Positions 25,222 through 36,781 of a DNA stretch of 64,000 bases are shown piece by piece. Position numbers and translations under genes: made by a program. Source of the DNA: Sipunculus nudus (lineage: Eukaryota > Annelida > Sipuncula > Golfingiida > Sipunculidae); NCBI GenBank assembly GCA_026874595.1, contig CM049308.1, positions 92,883,624 through 92,947,623 on the forward strand, in the 5' to 3' direction. How positions within the stretch are numbered: the stretch's first letter is position 1; each line of letters opens with the position of its first letter. The notes beneath the pieces are model-generated. The model did no database searches. It was not told the DNA's origin and saw only the letters and a program-made list of their open reading frames with translations.

Positions 25222-26040
25222 GTCAGGGTTGGGGCCATGTACATGCGACAGTACCTGGGTACAAGTTCAGGTACTTGTGAAATGGTCAGTTACAGGTGAA
25301 GGTACAGATTTTTGTAAAGTACCTAGGTACAACCGAGATACTTCAGGAAATACCTAGGTACACGCGTACAGGTATATTTTAAATATATTTGAACTTATCA
25401 CAATTGCATAATTTTCATCTAGATTTGCGACAATCAGTTATAAAATAATGGCAGAATATATTATTAAAAAAAGTATTCATTCATTGATCACTCCCTGTGT
25501 CTTCAGGAAATATATTGGCCTTGCAAATATACTGGACATCCTTTAGTAAAAGTTATAAATATACGAAGTTCAGCAGAGAGTTCAGGGATATAATATGTAT
25601 TTTCTTGACTTCTTCATTATATATACACCATCTGTCTGTGTTAATATTAGAAATCTATATACATGGGGCTTGTAGGCAACCCTGTTCATATCCTCAACTG
25701 CTTGCCTTTTTCTTTGACCTGATTATTCCACAATGGATTTCCTGTTATAAGAGACTGGAGGAAGACTAGCTTGCCAGGCCAGCTAGCCCACTTAACTTCA
25801 AAGGCAGCTGGGATGAATGCTTGCTAATTATCCCTGTTGAGATATAGGCAACTACCTTGATAAGGGTGACAGCTTTGTTCATGCAAATGACCCAAGCCTG
25901 GTGTCTATTTCCAGTTTCACACATTTAGCTTGGGTACCTTATATTACCAGGTCTGTACAGGTACTTTAGTTTCAAGTACAGGTATCAGGTGCTTCCTACT
26001 TATGCCAGCCAGGTACAGGTACATGTATACTCTGAATAGT
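25222..26040. repeat. GGTAC-rich low-complexity segment
   Basis: Two blocks (25225-25385 and 25925-26035) are dense in GGTAC/GTACC words, e.g. 'AGTACCTAGGTAC' and 'CAGGTACAGGTACATGTA'. The left begins CAGGGTTGGGGCC, like a hAT-type end, but no matching right end was found. Probably a truncated transposon. The rest of 24950-26480 shows nothing recognisable. Confidence 0.4.
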
Positions 26041-28441
26041 TTTTTGGTATTAAATTTCAAATCAAGTACAGAGTATTATACATACATACAATAATATAAC
26101 AGTATGTACTAGTCCTCTTATCTTTTCAAAAGTACGGAGTTACATAACACCGTTACTCATAAACTATTCCATAATTCTCCATAATACAAGTTAAACATAA
26201 ATCTCAAAGGTTAGCATTTTTATTTAATTAGTAAGTAACCTACCATCAAGAGACAAACAAAAACACAAAAAAGGATAAACAAGCGGTAAATGAAACTTTC
26301 ACCTCCACTAAAAAAACCAACACAACCGTCACTTTAAAATTTATCCATTAAAATAAAAGAACAAAAGGTAAAAATAATCAAGACCAAAACTTTAAACTGA
26401 AATCCAGCAATAACTCAGTATAAAAATACCCCCATTAACATAAACATCACAAATACAAATAAATTCAAATAATCACTAATTAGATCTATGACTGGTATTT
26501 CCCTTCCGACAAAAAGGGCGAAAGATGGACGGAGCTAAATCAAAATGTATAGTTTAAATTCTCATCCACCTTACATAACCTTTCATTATAACACCACAAT
26601 ATCCTAAAGCTTTCTTTACCTTGTTTTCCCTTATCACTACTTGAATAGTGCTCCTGCCGAATTCTACTGATTACAATATCCTTTAAAAAAGCCATTGGTT
26701 CAAGTGCACTTGATAAAATTCTTTTGTTTCTGTTGCACCACAATACATAATTCCCAACATATGAAAGAAAATGTAACAAAAATATAGACGTATTCGATAA
26801 ATTTCTCCATTTATGACTGAATATTAAAAAATCCATATACATATTAAACTTAACTGTTTTGCTGGCAATTCTCTGTAATAAACAGTATACATCAATTCAA
26901 AACTTAAAGGCGGACGAGCAATCAGAAAAAAATGGGTAAATTGGTTTCTCTTTCGTTACAAATATTACATAGATCTGAGGCAACAATTTTACATTTTGAT
27001 AGAAAATCATTCATCGGTAACACTAAATGTAAGGACTTCCAATGGATATCTAATTGATATCTATCATTTAAGTTTCTGTAGCAATTCCTAATCACATGTC
27101 TAACTTGTATTTCATCTATAAATAATCGTCTCTATCTTGTTCAATGCAAGTGGGTTTTTAATCTCCAATTAATACATTATACACTGACTTCGTTGAAAAT
27201 ATCTCTGATTCTAAGATCTTCTTGTTATCCATGTTAATTACATAATCTACCGGAGACACTGATTCGGGACCTTTTCTTAAAATAGAGACCCATTCGGACA
27301 GAAAATATCTAATCAAATTTCTATATCTGGAATTAAACCAATCAGTACTCGGAATTTTATATCTTCTTACAATTTCTTCAACCCTATTAAAATATCCAAT
27401 ACGTCGATTCCAAATGTGTTTAACTAATATACATCACTTTAAAATGAAGTAAATCTAACATAAACAGTTTATCTTGTGCCTCTTTAAAATATTGATTTAA
27501 AAACAGCACTTGATTTAATATTACACTCTTAGTTAAAGGACCTGTTCTACAATTAATATTTAATTTCTGACATGCTTTTAAAGTCTCCCTATATATAACT
27601 GGCTGGTCTTAACTATTTTTCCGATTAATATCGTAAATGCGACATATCATATTTTTCCCAAAGAACGCGTACATTCCTTTGTACAGTCCAATAAAAAATT
27701 CAGCAGAACCCCTACATTTGTGATTCATATTAAATGCCTTGAATATCCAATTGACTCTTTGGGACTCGATCTTTGCAGCTAATTCAATTAAACCTTGCAC
27801 CCCATTATCCACTGACATAAATTAAACATCCTTTTTTTACCAATTTTTTTTTATGATCCCAAAAGAAATCTAATAACAGTGCCTCCAGCTTCTCAGTTAA
27901 TCCGTGTGGCATATACTTATAACTTGAAAAAAATTTCACAATCCACTTGAGACAATAGAATTAGCAACAATAACTTTTCCGTTATATGTTAGCTTCGGTG
28001 TCTTGGATATTATAAGTATTTTGGAACTTTCTAATTTTTGTAATCCCAGTTAATTTTAAGCACATCCTCATTCCCCAAATAAAACTCCAAAACTTTAACA
28101 AAATTCGAAGACCATATATAATATATCCCAGTGTATCATCTCAAGCCATTTCTATCCAACCACAACCCTTATGATTTCTCCTTGTATTTCTTTTGCACCG
28201 GAAGCATCCTGAAAAACAGTTAAGATATTTAAGCATTTTTTAATGGAAATCTCATCAAAAACAAATAGTGTCATCAGCATATTGTTGAATTTTCAATTCA
28301 CTACTTTCTGGTAATTAAAAACCTTTAATTCCGGAGTCATTTCGTACAACATTCGTTTAATATAAAACACTCGATAACATAAAACAAAGGACTTGTCTAG
28401 TTACCCTAAATAGATTAAAAAAGGACGAAATATATAGCCAT

Positions 28442-29000
28442 TCATTTTAACACAACTTCTAACACCATTACATAAACGAAGCCAAACCCAAAACGACTCA
28501 AACATTTAAACATAAAATCCCAATTTAATCTGTCGAATGCCTGTTCCTGATCAATGCATATCATTGCTCCTGGTAAATTATTACTTTTTATATAAGAAAT
28601 GACATATCTTATTAAACAAGCTGTTTGTAAAATCGAGCGACCCTTAACTGAACAAGTCTGATCTTGATTAATAATATTACCCAATATAACCCTCGTACTC
28701 GGTTACTTAGACATTTTAATTAATATTTTATAATCCGCGTTCAGCAATGTGATTGGCCTCCAATTTTTAAAACTCCTTTGAAAAAAAAGAACAAACAAAA
28801 AAAAAACCCCAAAGAATTGACATCTTTCTTTTGTCTTGTTGACAGCTGGCCACAGCTATACGCAGTTTTATAAACCTAACCAAATCAGGTCCAATCAAAC
28901 TCCAGAAACGTCGATAGAACTCTATAGTCAGGCCATGAAGGCCTGGGCTTTTCCCTAAATTAAAACTTAACAGCTTTTGTGGCTTCTACAAAAGAGATTT
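28442..29000 (-). pseudogene. Reverse transcriptase fragment of the decayed LINE
   Basis: Carries RT motifs from the fingers through the first catalytic Asp region (ICIDQEQAFDR). The frame is broken between 28700 and 28990, and the YADD/FADD motif downstream is not recognisable. Non-functional. Confidence 0.75.
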
Positions 29001-29429
29001 TACCCTCGCACAGAGTTGAAGAAACAAAACTCATTTTAACCAAATCATTTGACAAAACACCTTTTCAGCTCTTTGGTCTATCTGTTCATGCGTGTAAAGA
29101 CTCTTATAAAAGGAAACACAGATCTCCGGTATTAATTTTATGTCTGAATGCGTTCAGCACTGGTGGTCTTTTAAAGCCCGCTTCACTCCCATTTGTTTCT
29201 CAAGCCCCACAAAGAATTTACTCATTGACTCCCACGGTTCCCGGTATTAAACTTTACACTTAATGACCGCGGTCCTGGATTGCTTTTCATTTAAAGTTTT
29301 CAATTCTGTTTCTAAATTTGGAAGACTTTCTACCTGGATCCCTCACGCCTTAACAATTCCAAATTGTATTGGTGTTCTAAATTTAAACGATACTTGTTTT
29401 TGGGCGTGACCTTTTCTTTAGAGTACTCT

Positions 29430-30470
29430 CGGGCTACTATCCCCTCGGACCGATGTTGCGAAAGAAACATAGTAACGTCCCCGTTCGTGCATCCGTCTGT
29501 CCGTTTGGAATTGGCTTGTTGATCGATTTCAAGCAATACCGTTTGACATAAACTTTTTATCTTGCACATATGGTTCACCAACACATAGATGAAGAACCAT
29601 ATCGATTTTTAGGTATTGGAGTCAAAGGTCACGGCCAGAGGGTCCACTTCTTGAAAAAGCTTTTGGACTCATTCAAAGCCAACCCGTTTGACCAACCATT
29701 CATCTTGCAAATATGGCTGACCTACCCATAGATGAAGAACCCTATCGATTTTGAGGTCACAGGGTCAAAAGTCACGGCCACACGGCCCACTACCTGAAAC
29801 AAAAAAAACTTACGGACCCATTTAAAGCCAAACCGTTTCACCAAAACCTTTCATCTTACACATATTTCTCATCCACCCATGGGTGAAAAACCTTATCGAT
29901 TTGAGGTAACGGGGTCAAAGGTCACGGCAACAGCGCCCACTTCTTGGAAAAGCTTGTGGACCCATTTTAGGCCAAATCGTTTGACCAACATCTGTCAGTG
30001 TCATCTTGCTCATTTGGCTCACCCACCCATAGATGAAGAACCCTATTTAGTTTGAGGTCACAGGAGCACACGGCCCACTTCTTGAAAAAGCTACTGGGCT
30101 CATTTAAAGGCAAACATTTTTACCAAAACTTTTCATCTTCCACATATAACTCACCCACCCATGGATGAAGAACCCTATTGATTTTCAGGTCATGGGGTCA
30201 AAGGTCACAGCCACAAAGCCCACTTCTTGAAAAAGCTTGTGCACCCATGATGAAGAACCCTATTGATTTTCAGGTCAAGGGGACCAAGGTCACGGCCACA
30301 AGGTCAACTCGAAAAAGCTTGTGGACCCATTAAAGCCAAACCGTTTCACCAAAACCTTTCAATTTACAAATATGGCTCATCCACCTATGATTGAAAAACC
30401 CAATCGATTTCGAGGTCATGGAGTCACAGGAGCAAAGGTCAAGGCCAGAGAGCTGCCCTCCTCATTTTCA
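29430..30470. repeat. ~145-bp tandem repeat array (about 7 units)
   Basis: The recurring block 'GATGAAGAACCCTATCGATT' appears near 29589, 29737, 29884, 30024, 30165, 30250 and 30390. It goes with 'AAAGGTCACGGCCA', 'CCCACTTCTTGAAAAAGCTT' and 'AAAGCCAAACCGTTT'. It interrupts the decayed LINE between its endonuclease and RT parts. Confidence 0.8.
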
Positions 30471-30919
30471 CACTGTGTAATACACCCATTCATTAATTTA
30501 AATTTACCCAAATTCAACCATCGTAAAATATCTGTAGTATATAATAAATTCCTTTAACAATATTTCCAAAAATCACATATAGTTTCATTATACTTGTCGT
30601 CTGTCAGAATGGAACGATTAAATGCCAATAACCCGGCCCTTTTGGTAAATTATATTTTTCAGTTTAAGCTACCACGAGATCATGATCGGACAAAAAATTC
30701 CTAACAATATTACATGTTATGACTCGTATAAATTCGGTATATTCTAAAATGAATATCCATGCTTAAATTATGGAATGTGCTCATTTTACCTCCTGTATGT
30801 AAGTTATGATATGAATGTGTCAATCAATATTTATCTTTAATAATACTTAATTATTTCCTACGAGACAATCTTTTAAAGTACTACTACCCCCTTGTTTGTC
30901 TAACGATATACTAGTATCT

Positions 30920-31885
30920 AATACTTATAAAAGGAATTCGGTTCACGTTTGTGCGCAATGTTCTCTTAAACCACGTTGTGTACAATATTGTGCCATACAT
31001 CATTTTAAAGGTTATTATCCCCGCAGTGACATAGACGATATGAAAATAAATAATTTTTAATATACATATAATTTTGAGTGATTTTTCCGGTTTTTTTTTA
31101 CCGAGCACAGCCGAACTGCCTTCGGCAATCACCGGAATGCGTGCATCGTGGTCACTTAACCTCTAACACGAAGGACTATTGTTCATGTGAATAACGCTTG
31201 CTTTCAGTGAGGGATTTGACCCACGTGCGTGGTCAGTAAAAGAGAAAAACACATGTTTCTCGCTTTATGAAATGGAGATCGAGTTCAACCCAGGAGGATT
31301 ACCGATCGACAAAACCTAATTCAAGGTCCCAATTTCAGGAACAGGGCTGGGGTGTGGTGGCGCTGGGGGTTTCAGGCCTCAAAATTTGTCTGATACGATG
31401 AAAAAAAGGTTGCGATGGCTGAAAATGGGATACGGACCCCACTGCATGGAGTCCTGCTGGGTCCGGTTCTGCTACTTACGATGTTTGCATATTTCTGTTT
31501 CCTTCTTCAGGAACAGTTTCCTTGCAACGTACATTTAATTAATCTTTCATGAGTTCCTCACATCAACCTATTCTTTATACGTCCAACGATAGAAACCAGT
31601 CAAATATCAACAAAACACTGTATGCCTCCGCGTCTCATTCCGGTTCGCAATGTAAACCATCACTGACCAGGTCTTCGAAGTAAACATACCGGGGTTTGAT
31701 TTTTGCCACGAGCACAGCGCCACAAAATAACAGTAAAAAAATATTTGTACATATCGTATTCCGAGAGTATCCCACTAAAAATCTATATTTTCTTTTAATT
31801 TTTATAATAAAAAATGAGCCAACATTCAGTATCTCAGTAAATATATCTCCCAAACCCCGGTAAAAGCCCGGTATACCGGGTTTAT
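30920..31885. mobile_element. Unclassified insertion in the decayed LINE endonuclease
   Basis: The LINE endonuclease reading breaks after VVGDFNFI (31885) and resumes near 30910. The inserted DNA ends in a CCCGGTATACCGGG palindrome on its right side and contains 'ACCGAGCACAGCCGAACTGCC'. A TTTTATA word occurs at both edges and may be a target duplication. No coding frame. Boundaries uncertain by about 20 bp. Confidence 0.45.
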
Positions 31886-32660
31886 CAGCTAGTTTCCTAT
31901 AAAATTAAAGTCACCAACAACGATAAGTTGGTTTTTAGTTAAATCATCAACTAAAAAATAATCTGATACACTTTTGAGGAATTCTCTTCGTACTCGTCGT
32001 TCAGTGGGACAATATAAATCATTTTATCAATAGTTATTAATATACTTACAATTCTTGCATCATAATCTGTTTATTTGCTGGACCATTAAAACTGAAGCGT
32101 CGGACTGCCACACCGCAACACCATTCCGTCTATTAACACATGAGCTACAAATATTTTCCCTACCCCATTTTTTTTCTATATTATTATCATCACCATCTGA
32201 TATAAAAAAAGTCTCCTCAAAACATGTAACGTCGATACTATTTTTTTTACAATAACACCATATACAGAATCCTGTTTACTCACAGCATTAAGTCCTCACA
32301 TTAAGAGTGGTTACCCTAAAGAGTCTGATCTAAAGGATAAGGATAATAACACTCTTTAAGCATGTTCAGCCTCAGTTAAAACAGGTCTAGGTCCGTGGGC
32401 AGGCGGCTGGTCATCAGATGGAGGTCCAGCAAGGTTCCAGCTCCGACGGCGTGATAAGGATCTGCTATGGGCCGGTGATGGTGACATGCTGCGTTTTTCG
32501 CGTCTGGTCCTGCGTAAGTGTTACCTCGGTCTCGACGTCCTCATCAATAACCAACGGAGGCGGGCTTGGTTCACTTGCCGGTTCAGCGTCGTCATCAATA
32601 ACTGAAGCGTGTAAATTAGTGACGGCAGCCGCAATTATACACGAATTGGCAGGAAGGTTC

Positions 32661-35330
32661 ACAAATAATGTCAGACCAAATCAGACCAGACAAGCAGGGT
32701 GTTTTCCCACGAACGGTATACACAAATAATGTTAGACCAAAACAGACCAGACAAGCAGGGTGTTTCCCATGATCAGTATACACAAATAATGTCAGACCAA
32801 AACAGACCAGACAAGCGGGGCGATTCCCATGATCGGTATACACAAAAAATGTCAGACCAGAACAGACCAGACAAGCAGGGTGTTTCCCATGATCGGTATA
32901 CACAAATAATGTCAGACCAAAACAGACCAGACAAGCGGGGCGATTCCCATGATCGGTATACACAAATAATGTCAGACCAAAACAGACCAGACAAGCAGGG
33001 TGTTTACTATGATCGGTATACACTAATAATGTCAGACCAAAACAGACCAGACAAGCAGGTCGTTTACTATGATCGGTATATACAAATAATGTCAGACCAA
33101 AACAGACCAGACAAGCAAGGTGTTTCCTATGATCGGTATATACAAATAATATCAGACCAAAACAGACCAGACAAGCAGGGTGTTTCCTATGATCGGTATA
33201 TACAAAAATGTCAGACCAAAACAGACCAGACAAGCAGGGTGTTTACTATGATCGGTATACACAAATAATGTCAGACCAAAACAGACCAGACAAGCAGGGT
33301 GTTTACTATGATCGGTATACACAAATAATGTCAGACCAAAACAGACCAGACAAGCAGGGTGTTTACTATGATCGGCATAAACAAATAATGTCAGACCAAA
33401 ACAGACCAGATAAGCAGGGTGTTTACTATGATCGGTATATACAAATAATGTCAGACCAAAACAGACCAGACAAGCAGGGTGTTTCTCATGATCGGTATAC
33501 ACAAATAATGTCAGACCAAAACAGACCAGACAAGCAGGGTGTTTCCCATGATCGGTATACACAAATAATGTCAGACCAAAACAGACCAGACAAGCAGGGT
33601 GTTTCCTATGATCGGTATACACAAAAAATGTCAGACCAGAACAGACCAGACAAGCAGGGTGTTTACCATGATCGGTATATACAAATAATGTCAGACCAAA
33701 ACAGACCAGACAAGCAGGGTGTTTACTATGATCGGTATACACAAATAATGTCAGACCAAAACAGACCAGACAAGCAGGGTGTTTCCTGAGATCGGTATAC
33801 ACAAATAATGTCAGACCAAAACAGACCAGACAAGCAGGGTGTTTACTATGATCGGTATACACAAATAATGTCAGACCAAAACAGACCAGACGGGCAGGGT
33901 GTTTCCCATGATCGGTATACACAAATAATGTCAGACCAAAACAGACCAGACAAGCAGGGTGTTTCCGTTGATCGGTATACACAAATAATGTCAGACCAAA
34001 ACAGACCAGACAAGCAGGTCGTTTACTATGATCGGTATATACAAATAATGTCAGACTTAAACAGACCAGACAAGCAAGGTGTTTCCTATGATCGGTATAT
34101 ACAAATAATGTCAGACCAAAACAGACCAGACAAGCAGGGTGTTTCCTATATGATCGGTATATACAAAACATGTCAGACCAAAACAGACCAGACAAGCAGG
34201 GTGTTTACTATTATCGGTATACACAAAAAATGTCAGACCAAAACAGACCAGACAAGCAGGGTGTTTCCTATGATCGGTATATACAAAAATGTCAGAACAA
34301 AACAGATCAGACAAGCAGGTCGTTTACGATGATCGGTACACACTAATAATGTCAGACCAAAACAGACCAGACATGCAGGGTGTTAACTATGATCGGTATA
34401 CACTAATAATGTCAGACCAAAACAGACCAGACAAGCAGGGTGTTTACTATGATCGGTATACACTAATAATGTCAGACCAAAACAGACCAGACAAGCAGGT
34501 CGTTTACTATGATCGGTATATACAAATAATGTCAGACCAAAACAGACCAGACAAGCAAGGTGTTTCCTATGATCGGTATATACAAATAATGTCAGACCAA
34601 AACAGACCAGACAAGCAGGGTGTTTCCTATGATCGGTATATACAAAAATGTCAGACCAAAACAGACCAGACAAGCAGGGTGTTTACTATGATCGGTATAC
34701 ACAAATAATGTCAGACCAAAACAGACCAGACAAGCAGGGTGTTTACTATGATCGGTATACACAAATAATGTCAGACCAAAACAGACCAGACAAGCAGGGT
34801 GTTTACTATGATCGGCATAAACAAATAATGTCAGACCAAAACAGACCAGTTAAGCAGGGTGTTTACTATGATCGGTATATACAAATAATGTCAGACCAAA
34901 ATAGACCAGATAAGCAGGGTGTTTCCCATGATCGGTATACAGAAATAATGTCAGACCAAAACAGACCAGACAAGCAGGGTGTTTCCCATGATCGGTATAC
35001 ACAAATAATGTCAGACCAAAACAGACCAGACAAGCAGGGTGTTTACTATGATCGGTATACACTAATAATGTCAGACCAAAACAGACCAGACTAGCAGGGT
35101 ATTTCCCATGATCGTTATATAAAATAATGTCAGACCAAAACAGACCAGACAAGCAGGGTGTTTCCTATGATCGGTATACACAAATAATGTCAGACCAAAA
35201 CAGACCAGACAAGCAGGGTGTTTCCCATGATCGGTATACAGAAATAATGTCAGACCAAAACAGACCAGACAAGCCGGGTGTTTACTATGATCGGTATATA
35301 TACAAATAATGCATGACCAAAACACAGATA
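32661..35330. repeat. 60-bp minisatellite array, about 44 units
   Basis: The unit contains GTCAGACCAAAACAGACCAG, ACAAGCAGGGTGTTT and ATGATCGGTATACACAAATA. Units are 90-100% alike; most are exactly 60 bp, with 59-bp (near 33206 and 34290) and 62-bp (near 34150) variants. Because 60 is a multiple of three, both strands carry long open frames of 20-residue repeats (for example MSDQNRPDKQGVYYDRYTQI). These have no independent start context and shift frame at the odd-length units. The block 33001-33500 recurs at 34441-34940, exactly 1440 bp (24 units) later, with the same diagnostic variants. The left edge abuts the decayed LINE. Confidence 0.97.
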
Positions 35331-36437
35331 AGTGTATAAACCAAGTCAAACTTCGTTTCATTACAAATCACCCTGAAATTTGGAATTTGGTATCTATAGA
35401 TATCATAACCAAATCGCAATCGCCATGTATGCAAACATTTATAATAATTATTTTGCTTCTGTTGAATATTTTAATGAATTGATACTTCTGGCCTTGGAAA
35501 ATGGAATTATTAACTTTGCATGATCTACAGGTAAATATTCGGAAAAGTTAATATTCCAACAAAACTCGTGTCAAGAAAGGGGTTTTATTTTCATTTACAA
35601 CAGCCTTCGGTAAAGCAGATTTACATTAAACGCGAAAGAGATGCCGTTGTGATAGGTTTATATCTATTTCATGCAGTTTGCTTGACCTGGTCCCTGGACA
35701 AAGAATTTTTCCATATACTATATATGAATTTGAAACAGACGGCAACATTGCTTACATTGTCATATGTGTTCGTCATCCAGAGAATAATGTGTGTAATGTT
35801 AATGTAAAACTCGGTAAATCCTAATAATTTTATCTCGTACATTTATCATGATAACTTGGCTTACTTTACATATAACATGTACTACGAAGATTAAGTAGAA
35901 AATATATAAGTAATATAAATAATCAGGTATATGTTATGTTAAACAAAATCGTTAAGGGTTTTACCGAAATGACTGCCGTGCATTTTCAAAATGTAATCCA
36001 CAGGCAATTGTCCGGATGAACTTTTTTCATTCATTGACCAAGAAAACCTATAGATGTCTAAATTACATTTTTGCCAAAACATTGTCAAATTGTGTCCAAT
36101 CTTTTTCAATTAAGATTTTGAATAATTGTCAATTGTTTCCAATCTTTTTCAATTAAGTTTTGAATAAAGCAGAATGAAATTCACATTCGTTTTAGTATTA
36201 AATATTAACATTTAAAAAAAATAAACATCTGTTGAAAGTACATGATTTAAAGCAATATCTGTCAATAATTAAAACCAAAATTTAAAGCTAATTTTGCGTT
36301 AGAAAGAAACTTGGTAGAGGAAAAAACCTATTGTCACGTAGTTTGATATTAGCTCAATAAAAGGGCATATGAAACAACTTTGAGATTAAATTGAAATTTA
36401 GGGAGCTTTGCCAGGGATGCTAAACCTCAAAACAAAA
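35331..36437. other. Non-coding stretch between the minisatellite and the Sushi-domain gene
   Basis: AT-rich, with a short local duplication near 36080-36165 (CAATTGTGTCCAATCTTTTT-like). A 79-codon open frame at 35568-35807 shows no family features, and I do not call it. Confidence 0.4.
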
Positions 36438-36637
36438 TTAACAGAATTCTGGTCTTGGTATTTGATTGAAAGCCTTTTGGGCCAATAGAACACACAGGTC
36501 CTTTTGATATCCTGTCTTAGTGCAGACTGGTGTTTCCTGTTTGGAACACAGCTCCCGGCATTCCTCCAACATCATCCCTCGTTTATAGATACGCTTCAAC
36601 TCGCGGTGTGATTGACGGAGCTGGAATTCCCTCTCCT
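36438..36637 (-). CDS. Sushi/Kazal-like gene, candidate terminal exon
   Basis: Frame continues from the CCP exon through a basic linker into CRELCSKQETPVC and TKTGYQKDLCVLLA, ending with TAA at 36438-36440. The phase fits, but the acceptor (AATGTATAG) is weak. Confidence 0.4.
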
Positions 36638-36713
36638 CTATACATTATAATTAAGAATAAACGTATTTTTCAGTTTTTGCTTAAACACTTTCAAGAATTT
36701 ACTGCATGTAGAC

Positions 36714-36781
<68 letters not shown>

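Larger units (their letters stand above)
26480..32660 (-). pseudogene. Heavily decayed Tx1/L1-like LINE, split by later insertions
   Basis: Pieces on the minus strand in element order. Endonuclease start near 32330 (VTTLNVRT, then CFEETFFISDGDDNN). Catalytic VVGDFNF near 31895. SDHDLVV near 30690. RT at 28980-28440: GKSPGLHGL, EFYRRFWSLIGPDLVRFIK, NWRPITLLNADYKILIK, DQTCSVKGRSI, GAMICIDQEQAFDRLNWDF. A domain with KIESQRVNWIFKAF at 27740. C-terminal remnant at 26842-26540. Many stops and frameshifts. The RT wording (DQEQAFDR) is of the Tx1-like clade and differs from the LINE at 12-17 kb. It is interrupted by a tandem array at 29430-30470 and another insertion near 30920-31885. Confidence 0.75.

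Noticed and set aside
32661-35330. Array considered as CRISPR
   Set aside because: Units are contiguous with no unique spacers, and the genome is eukaryotic.
32616-35361. Long open frames on both strands across the 60-bp array, up to 347 codons
   Set aside because: They follow from a repeat length divisible by three. Frames break at 59- and 62-bp units, with no start context or flanking coding sequence.
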